From: Streptomyces olivoverticillatus
Lineage (GTDB): Bacteria > Actinomycetota > Actinomycetes > Streptomycetales > Streptomycetaceae
Assembly: GCF_014203555.1 (NCBI RefSeq)
Contig: NZ_JACHJH010000001.1
Coordinates: 45,877-109,876 of the forward strand
DNA: 64,000 bases
Direction: 5' to 3'
Shown here: one piece after another, positions 55,529 through 61,203 of the stretch
How positions within the stretch are numbered: position 1 is the stretch's first letter
Layout: the number at the start of each line of letters is the position of its first letter
Translations under genes and position numbers: made by a program
Notes under the pieces: generated by a model
What the model saw: only the letters and a program-made list of their open reading frames with translations
The model's database searches: none
What the model was told of the DNA's origin: nothing

Positions 55529-56494
55529 TCAGGGGAGAAACCCCCGCCCGGCCACCCGCAGCGTGATCCGCGCCCCGTCCCCCGCAGCCTCTGCGTCCAG
55601 CGATTCGCTCAGGCTCCGCGCCAGCCAGAGGCCGTCCTCCGGGTCCGGCGCCACCCCGGGGGGACGGAAGCCCGCGAAGGCCGGCAGCGGGCACGCCTGG
55701 GCGCTGTGCAGCTCCCAGAGCAGGAAACCCGGCTCCTCCCAGGCCCGCAGCGCCACGCGCGCCCCTGCGGCCAGCAGATACCCCGCGGCCTCGCAGACGG
55801 CCAGGACGGCCAGCTCCAGCCGCTCCCCGGTCAGCCCGGCTCCGGCCGCCCGCTCCCGGGCGAACAGCCGCACCGCGGCCACTCGGGCCGTCGGGCCCAG
55901 CCGGGCAGCCGCGGCGGGCGCCGGAGCGGCCTGCGGCCCCGTACCCGCCACATAGGCCGCGGGGTCCGCGTAGCCGGGGCAGGGGATCAGCCGCCGCCCG
56001 TCCATCCGCCCCGGATGTGTGGCACAGGCCGCCTCCGCCACGTCCGCCGGAACGGCACGGAGGTCGTAGGGGCAGATCATCCACACCGGCAGCCCGGCCA
56101 GCAGCACGTTCAGGCCGGACTCCATCCGCTTCCACTCGGCGACCTGCCGGGCGGTCTTCCCGGTCCACACCGGCTCGGCCAGCATCCGCATGCGTCTGCC
56201 GGGGCGGGAACGGCTCTCGTGGTAGCGCAGGAACGCGCGGACGCGCTCGACCGGGCGGCGGCCGAAGCCGGCGGTCTCGGCGGTGTCCAGCGCGTACGCC
56301 CGCTCCCCCAGCGCGCCCCGCAGCAGCTCGATGCTGGCGGGCGTGACCGCCGCCAGTACGGGCTCCCCCGCCGCCAGCCCGTCCCGGACGAAGGGCACGG
56401 CCATGGCCAGGAACTCCGCGTCGCTCCCGTACAGGCAGGCGTGATGGACGAATCCGGCCCCCTCCGCGTCGCCGGGGCCCGCCTCAGTAGGCAT
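55529..56494 (-). CDS. MEDS-domain protein with degenerate HATPase-like C-terminus
   Basis: This is a 321-aa protein. Residues 15-185 form a MEDS (DcmR sensory) domain (GFVHHACLYGSDAEFLAMAV ... ICPYDLRAVPADVAEAACAT). The C-terminal part looks like an RsbW/HATPase_c_2 anti-sigma ATPase (GERLELAVLAVCEAAGYLLA and DGLWLARSLSESLDAE). The conserved N-box Asn is replaced (E-A-A-G-Y in place of E-x-x-x-N) and no DxGxG is seen, so ATP binding is doubtful. It starts inside the 3' end of the MEDS-STAS gene (11-nt overlap). It is probably cytoplasmic. Confidence 0.85.
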   Translation of the reverse strand: MPTEAGPGDAEGAGFVHHACLYGSDAEFLAMAVPFVRDGLAAGEPVLAAVTPASIELLRGALGERAYALDTAETAGFGRRPVERVRAFLRYHESRSRPGRRMRMLAEPVWTGKTARQVAEWKRMESGLNVLLAGLPVWMICPYDLRAVPADVAEAACATHPGRMDGRRLIPCPGYADPAAYVAGTGPQAAPAPAAAARLGPTARVAAVRLFARERAAGAGLTGERLELAVLAVCEAAGYLLAAGARVALRAWEEPGFLLWELHSAQACPLPAFAGFRPPGVAPDPEDGLWLARSLSESLDAEAAGDGARITLRVAGRGFLP

Positions 56495-57377
56495 GCACAG
56501 CCCCCAGCCGCAGGCCTGGCGTCCGGTCCCAGCCGATCAGCGTGATGACCTGCGACAGGTGCGGCAGCAGCCCCACCAGCTCCACGGTGCAGTGCCGGGC
56601 CGCACGGGCCCTGGCGAAGGTCATCAGCAGCCGCAGGCCGCCGAGGTCCAGGAACTCCACCCGGGACATCTCCAGCCGGACGTCGCCCCGGACGGCGGCG
56701 ACCGAGCGCAGGGCGTCCCGCAGGTGGCGCTGGGAGTCGGTGTCGATCACGCCCTCGATCCGCAGGCCCTGGGGCCGGTACGTGCGCACGACGACCAGGT
56801 CGGCCGTGCGCACCAGGGGATCGGCCTCGACGCTGCGGGCGTGGGCCGAGGCGAAGGCGTCCAGTGCAGCGGGCTCGCAGCGGCGGATGTCGTACTGGCA
56901 GACGGCCAGCGCCTGGCCGGCGCTGAACTCTTCGGCGAGCAGTGTCTCGTACCGCAGCAGGGTGCGGACGTCGTGCTCGTCGCGCAAGGCGGCGCCGAGG
57001 TCTCCGGCGACCCGCAGCGCACGGTAGCCCTCCTCCCGCGAGCGCTGCGCGGCGCCGCGCAGCCACCGCATCAGGGCGGCGGGCTCCAAATCGCCGCGCC
57101 GGGAGAGGAATTCGGCGAGCCGTACGACCTCGACCCGGCCGGCCAGCCCGCCGGGCACGCTCGTCAGGCGGCAGCGGTCCAACAGGGCGGCGGGGCCGGG
57201 CGGGTCCTCCTCGGCGCTGAGGTAGAGGATCTTGTCTTCGGCGTCCAGGCCGCCCAGCACGAAGTCCCGCAGGATCGAGGCCCGCTCCTCGTCCGACCCG
57301 AAGAGCAGGCAGGCATGGTCGCCGGGCTGGAGGTCACCGACGTGGACCCGGCGTCGGACGCCGTTGGCATGGACCAT
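56484..57377 (-). CDS. MEDS-domain protein with C-terminal STAS domain
   Basis: This is a 297-aa protein. The N-terminal MEDS domain (VHVGDLQPGDHACLLFGSDE, with ICQYDIRRC-like AVCQYDIRRCEPAALDAF near its end) occupies about 1-185. The C-terminal STAS/anti-anti-sigma domain contains FLDLGGLRLLMTFARARAAR where active members have D-S-[ST]-G-[LI]; Ser/Thr is replaced by Leu-Gly, so it cannot be phosphorylated in the usual way. The ATG at 57377 has only a weak ribosome site. It is coupled to the downstream MEDS-ATPase gene. The tRNA operon terminator ends 46 nt upstream. Confidence 0.85.
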   Translation of the reverse strand: MVHANGVRRRVHVGDLQPGDHACLLFGSDEERASILRDFVLGGLDAEDKILYLSAEEDPPGPAALLDRCRLTSVPGGLAGRVEVVRLAEFLSRRGDLEPAALMRWLRGAAQRSREEGYRALRVAGDLGAALRDEHDVRTLLRYETLLAEEFSAGQALAVCQYDIRRCEPAALDAFASAHARSVEADPLVRTADLVVVRTYRPQGLRIEGVIDTDSQRHLRDALRSVAAVRGDVRLEMSRVEFLDLGGLRLLMTFARARAARHCTVELVGLLPHLSQVITLIGWDRTPGLRLGAVHAY

Positions 57378-57422
57378 GCCCGGAATTATCTCGCCGGGCC
57401 CGAGACAGTGGAAGGGCACACG

Positions 57423-57455
57423 AAAAAATGCCCTTCGCCGAAGCGAAAGGCATTT
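57423..57455 (-). terminator. tRNA cluster terminator
   Basis: 13-bp stem with one G-U pair (57426-57438 with 57443-57455, CGAA/TTCG loop), followed on the minus strand by a T-run (57428-57423). It ends the Gln/Glu tRNA transcript. Confidence 0.92.
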
Positions 57456-57466
57456 CTCCTTATTTG

Positions 57467-57539
57467 TACCCCCGACCGGATTCGAACCGGCGCTACCGCC
57501 TTGAGAGGGCGGCGTGCTAGGCCGCTACACAACGGGGGC
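57467..57539 (-). tRNA. tRNA-Glu (CTC), copy 1
   Basis: 73-nt cloverleaf without encoded CCA: acceptor GCCCCCG, anticodon loop CTCTCAA in stem CCGCC/GGCGG giving anticodon CTC, T-arm GGTTCGAATCC. Last gene of the five-tRNA array. Confidence 0.97.
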
Positions 57540-57575
57540 CTGCTTTTGGTTTGCAGACCTGAAAAGCAATCTGCG

Positions 57576-57647
57576 CTGGGCTACCAGGACTCGAACCTAG
57601 ACTAAATGAACCAGAATCACTCGTGCTGCCAATTACACCATAGCCCA
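57576..57647 (-). tRNA. tRNA-Gln (CTG), copy 1
   Basis: 72-nt cloverleaf; anticodon loop TTCTGGT gives anticodon CTG. Acceptor stem TGGGCTA/TAGCCCA. Its anticodon stem contains a G-U wobble (TCATT) absent from the other copy. CCA is not encoded. Confidence 0.97.
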
Positions 57648-57660
57648 TGGTGTGAACCAG

Positions 57661-57733
57661 TACCCCCGACCGGATTCGAACCGGCGCTACCGCCTTGAGA
57701 GGGCGGCGTGCTAGGCCGCTACACAACGGGGGC
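57661..57733 (-). tRNA. tRNA-Glu (CTC), copy 2
   Basis: Identical 73-nt sequence to copy 1. Preceded (in transcription) by 40 nt after copy 3. Confidence 0.97.
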
Positions 57734-57773
57734 CCTAGCGATTCCCGTCAGGAATCAACCTGTCAGGAACCAG

Positions 57774-57846
57774 TACCCCCGACCGGATTCGAACCGGCGC
57801 TACCGCCTTGAGAGGGCGGCGTGCTAGGCCGCTACACAACGGGGGC
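57774..57846 (-). tRNA. tRNA-Glu (CTC), copy 3
   Basis: Identical 73-nt sequence to copies 1 and 2. The spacer downstream of it shares GAACCAG with the spacer after copy 2. Confidence 0.97.
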
Positions 57847-57908
57847 TCGCACTGCGCTTCGTACTTTATCAGTACATTTGCGAGAGAATTTCCAGAGAAT
57901 TTCTCTTG

Positions 57909-57980
57909 CTGGGGTACCAGGACTCGAACCTAGACTAAGTGAACCAGAATCACTCGTGCTGCCAATTACACCATACCCCA
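57909..57980 (-). tRNA. tRNA-Gln (CTG), copy 2
   Basis: 72-nt cloverleaf, anticodon CTG. Acceptor stem TGGGGTA/TACCCCA differs from copy 1 by a compensatory base-pair change. It is the first tRNA of the array in transcription order. Confidence 0.97.
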
Positions 57981-58120
57981 CCAGAACTCCACCCCCCGCA
58001 AGGGGTCTTGTTCGGCTTGCGCCCTCCGCTCCGGCCTCTCGGCCCTCTCGGGCGGCGCAGGAAGAACATTACCCGAAGGTGGACGGGGCTCCAAAATCGA
58101 TAGGCCCTTCGCGCAAACGC

Positions 58121-58158
58121 ATGGGGCCCGGCGGCCCTGGCGGGCTGCCGGGCCCCGT
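58121..58158 (-). terminator. gltX terminator
   Basis: 10-bp perfect stem (GGGGCCCGGC at 58123-58132, complement 58147-58156), extended by an A-U and a G-U pair, 20 nt after the gltX stop and upstream of the tRNA array. Confidence 0.75.
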
Positions 58159-58177
58159 GGGGCGTGTGCGCCGGGCG

Positions 58178-59653
58178 TCAGCCCGCGAGCTTGGCGAGGG
58201 CCGCGTCCAGGCGGGCCAGGGTGCGCTCGCGGCCGAGGACCTCAAGGGACTCGAAGAGCGGCAGACCGACCGTACGGCCGGTGACGGCCACGCGGACCGG
58301 GGCCTGCGCCTTGCCGAGCTTGAGGCCGTGCTCCTCGCCCGCGGCGACGACGGTGGCCTTCAGGGCGTCGGCGTTCCACTCAGCCTCGGCCAGCTTGGCC
58401 CGGGCGGTACGCAGCAGGGCGTCCGAGCCCTCCTTCATGGCCTTGTTCCAGGACGCCTCGTCCTCCACCGGCTCGTCCAGGAACAGGAAGTCGACGTTGG
58501 CCGTGATGTCGGACAGGACCGTCAGGCGGGTCTGGGCGTGCGGGGCGATCGCCTCCCAGGCAGCCTGGTCGAAGCTCTCCGGCGCCCAGTTGGCGTGCGG
58601 GGCGCGCAGCCAGGGGGTGCAGGCCTCGATGAATGCCTTGGGGTCCAGCCGGCGGATGTGGTCGGCGTTGATCGCCTCGCACTTCTTGAGGTCGAAGCGC
58701 GCCGGGTTGGCGTTGACGTCCTTGATGTCGAAGGCGGCGACCATCTCGTCCATCGTGAAGATGTCCTGGTCGGCCGAGAGGGACCAGCCGAGCAGCGAGA
58801 GGTAGTTGAGCAGGCCCTCGGGCAGGAAGCCGCGCTCCCGGTAGAGGTTGAGGGACGCCTGCGGGTCGCGCTTGGAGAGCTTCTTGTTGCCCTCGCCCAT
58901 GACGTAGGGCAGGTGGCCGAAGCTCGGGGTGGTGCCGTTGCCGACGCCGATCTGTGCGAGCGCCCGGTAGAGGGCGATCTGGCGGGGGGTGGAGGAGAGC
59001 AGGTCCTCGCCGCGCAGGACGTGCGTGATCTCCATCAGCGCGTCGTCGACGGGGTTGACGAGCGTGTAGAGGGGCGCGCCGTTGGCCCGGACGATGCCGA
59101 AGTCCGGCACGTTCTCCGGGGTGAAGGTGAGCTCGCCGCGCACCAGGTCGGTGAAGGTGACGGGCTCATCGGGCATCCGGAAGCGGACGATGGGCTCGCG
59201 GCCCTCGCGCTCGTACTGCGCCTTCTGCTCCTCGGTGACCTCGCGGCACGTGCCGTCGTAGCCGGAGGGCTTGCCGGCGGCCCGGGCGGCCTCACGGCGC
59301 GCGTCGAGCTCTTCGGTGGTGCAGTAGCAGTGGTACGCGTGGCCGGCGTCCAGCAGCTTGGCGGCGACGTCCTTGTAGAGGTCCATGCGCTGCGACTGGC
59401 GGTAGGGCGCGTGCGGGCCGCCGATCTCGGGGCCCTCGTTCCAGTCGAAGCCCAGCCAGCGCATGGCCTGGAGCAGCTGCTCGTACGACTCCTCCGAGTC
59501 GCGGGCCGCGTCGGTGTCCTCGATGCGGAAGACGAAGGTGCCGCCGTGGTGCCGGGCGAAGGCCCAGTTGAAGAGGGCGGTGCGGACCAGGCCCACGTGG
59601 GGGTTGCCGGTCGGGGAGGGACAGAAACGTACGCGGACGTTCGCGTTAGCCAC
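58178..59653 (-). CDS. gltX: Glutamyl-tRNA synthetase
   Basis: GluRS, 491 aa, charges tRNA-Glu. Streptomycetes generally make Gln-tRNA by amidating Glu-tRNA-Gln, so the enzyme would also be non-discriminating. The HIGH-type motif is [25 protein letters not shown] is [16 protein letters not shown]. The GTG at 59653 overlaps the stop of the upstream enzyme gene by 8 nt. Its natural substrates, tRNA-Glu and tRNA-Gln, are encoded immediately downstream. Confidence 0.98.
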   Translation of the reverse strand: MANANVRVRFCPSPTGNPHVGLVRTALFNWAFARHHGGTFVFRIEDTDAARDSEESYEQLLQAMRWLGFDWNEGPEIGGPHAPYRQSQRMDLYKDVAAKLLDAGHAYHCYCTTEELDARREAARAAGKPSGYDGTCREVTEEQKAQYEREGREPIVRFRMPDEPVTFTDLVRGELTFTPENVPDFGIVRANGAPLYTLVNPVDDALMEITHVLRGEDLLSSTPRQIALYRALAQIGVGNGTTPSFGHLPYVMGEGNKKLSKRDPQASLNLYRERGFLPEGLLNYLSLLGWSLSADQDIFTMDEMVAAFDIKDVNANPARFDLKKCEAINADHIRRLDPKAFIEACTPWLRAPHANWAPESFDQAAWEAIAPHAQTRLTVLSDITANVDFLFLDEPVEDEASWNKAMKEGSDALLRTARAKLAEAEWNADALKATVVAAGEEHGLKLGKAQAPVRVAVTGRTVGLPLFESLEVLGRERTLARLDAALAKLAG

Positions 59654-60428
59654 GCTTGATCACCTTGTTGGTGAGAGTGCCGATGCCTTCGATGGTGACG
59701 GCGACCTCGTCGCCGACGTTGAGCGGCCCGACTCCGGCCGGGGTGCCCGTGAGGACGACGTCGCCGGGGAGCAGCGTCATCGCCTCGGTGATGTGGACGA
59801 TCAGATCCTCGATGGAGCGGACCATCTCGGCGGTGCGGCCGAGCTGGCGCTGTTCGCCGTTGACCGTGCACATGATGCCGAGGTCGGTCGGGTCCAGCTC
59901 GGTCTCGATCCAGGGGCCGAGGGGGCAGGAGGTGTCGAAGCCCTTGGCACGGGCCCACTGCTTCTCGCGCTGCTGGACGTCGCGCGCGGTGAGGTCGTTG
60001 GCGCAGGTGTAGCCGAGGATGACGTCCTTGACGCGCTCGCGCGGGACCTCGCGGCACATGCGGCCGATGACGACGGCGAGCTCCGCCTCGTAGTGCAGCT
60101 CGCTGGAGAAGGAGGGGTAGGCGATCGGGTCGCCGGGGCCGATGACCGAGGTCGACGGCTTGAAGAAGGCGACCGGGATCTCGGGGACCTCGTTGCCCAG
60201 CTCCGCGGCGTGCTCGGCGTAGTTGCGGCCGATGCCGACGACCTTGTTGGGCAGCACGGGCGGCAGCAGCCGCACCTTGCTCAGCGGGATCTTCTGCCCC
60301 GAGCGCTCGAATTCGGCGAAGGGGTGACCCTTGATGATGTCGAGGACGGGGCCGCCTTCGGTGGAGGCGTCCCCCTCCACGACGCCGAAGGCGACGTTGC
60401 CGTCGATGGAGAACCTGGCGATGCGCAC
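59646..60428 (-). CDS. Fumarylacetoacetate hydrolase family protein
   Basis: This FAH-superfamily enzyme of 260 aa is a hydrolase, decarboxylase or isomerase of beta-keto acids. The metal-binding E-x-E is in [13 protein letters not shown], with the lid [20 protein letters not shown] and [20 protein letters not shown]. The substrate is unknown; fumarylpyruvate, acylpyruvate or oxaloacetate are possible in the family. GTG at 60428. It precedes gltX with an 8-nt overlap, a gene order kept in streptomycetes. Confidence 0.92.
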   Translation of the reverse strand: MRIARFSIDGNVAFGVVEGDASTEGGPVLDIIKGHPFAEFERSGQKIPLSKVRLLPPVLPNKVVGIGRNYAEHAAELGNEVPEIPVAFFKPSTSVIGPGDPIAYPSFSSELHYEAELAVVIGRMCREVPRERVKDVILGYTCANDLTARDVQQREKQWARAKGFDTSCPLGPWIETELDPTDLGIMCTVNGEQRQLGRTAEMVRSIEDLIVHITEAMTLLPGDVVLTGTPAGVGPLNVGDEVAVTIEGIGTLTNKVIKRG

Positions 60429-60531
60429 GGGTAGCCGATGCCCCTTGTTCTGATTGGCCGGAGTCTGACGCTCCAGGCTATCGCGGGGCCCGCGCGCGGC
60501 CCGTGTCTTTATGGGCCGGTTGCGTCAGGGG

Positions 60532-60729
60532 TCAGTCCTGGGGCACCGCGATGGCGGGCGCGGTCATCAGCACGGTGCGGCGCGGGTTCGCGGTCACCTG
60601 CGGCAGCTCGGCGGCGTACTCGAGGGTGTCGGCGACGCGCAGGGCCTCGGCGTCCTTCAGGTGCGCGAGCGTGGTGCGGCGGGGGTTGGCGGTCTTCCGG
60701 GACGGCGTCGCCGACTTCACTGTCTTCAC
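60532..60729 (-). CDS. Small protein with two TANPRRT repeats
   Basis: This 65-aa protein is basic at the start and hydrophobic at the end. The motif TANPRRT occurs twice (about residues 13-19 and 46-52), separated by a helical acidic stretch (LAHLKDAEALRVADTLEYAA). It has no Cys, no signal peptide and no known domain. GTG at 60729 has GAGG about 12 nt upstream. It lies 103 nt upstream of the FAH-family gene on the same strand and stands near the conservon kinase. Coding status is supported by the start and the internal repeat but not certain. Confidence 0.6.
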   Translation of the reverse strand: MKTVKSATPSRKTANPRRTTLAHLKDAEALRVADTLEYAAELPQVTANPRRTVLMTAPAIAVPQD

Positions 60730-61202
60730 TGGAGGTGCCTCGTGTTGGTCGTTATCGCGATGGGTGTAAAGAACCAGGCTAGGCGCGTCTATCCCCTCTC
60801 CGGCGCGGGAGAAGTCTCGACTTTCCTGTGAGTTTGCTCACGAATGGATCAAAAATTGCCGCATAACGGGCGGGGTTTGGGGCGCCGCGAAACGGACATT
60901 GCAGGGCTGAACCAGACGTTCCGCTCCTGATCATGAAGACTGGGACACGCCGGGACTGTCGCATTCAACCGAGCGACTCATCGCGATAAGTCCGATATGG
61001 GGGACCTGATGTTCTACGGTGCGTCATCACATTCCTCACACACGGTCATCACCCTGGAGGTGTGCCCCACCGGCCTTGTTGGGGGATCCGGCACTGTGCT
61101 GGAATTCCACGGACCGCCAGGGGGGCACCGCGGTCCCCCCACGACTCGACACCGTCCCTCCGCTCATCCGGCGGGACGCCTGGTCCAGAGGTTGCGACGC
61201 TA
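60730..61202. other. Intergenic region upstream of the histidine kinase gene
   Basis: 473 bp. The first half is unusually AT-rich for this window (around 60835-60860, GATCAAAAATTGCCGC). It holds a short open frame at 61009-61203 and no promoter I can name with confidence. Confidence 0.4.
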
Positions 61203-61203
61203 G
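61009..61203 (+). CDS. Possible small leader ORF before the histidine kinase
   Basis: A 64-codon frame starting ATG at 61009 (MFYGASSHSSHTVITLEVCP) with a good GGGGGA ribosome site 5-10 nt upstream; a further in-frame ATG lies at 60997. Its TAG (61201-61203) shares one base with the GTG of the kinase gene (TAGTG), the geometry of translational coupling. The second half is Pro/Gly/Arg-rich and looks like ordinary GC-rich noise, so coding is uncertain. Confidence 0.3.
   Translation: MFYGASSHSSHTVITLEVCPTGLVGGSGTVLEFHGPPGGHRGPPTTRHRPSAHPAGRLVQRLRR

Noticed and set aside
57467..57846. Three identical 73-bp repeats that could suggest a CRISPR or mobile repeat
   Set aside because: Each folds as a complete tRNA-Glu; spacers are unequal and contain a tRNA-Gln.
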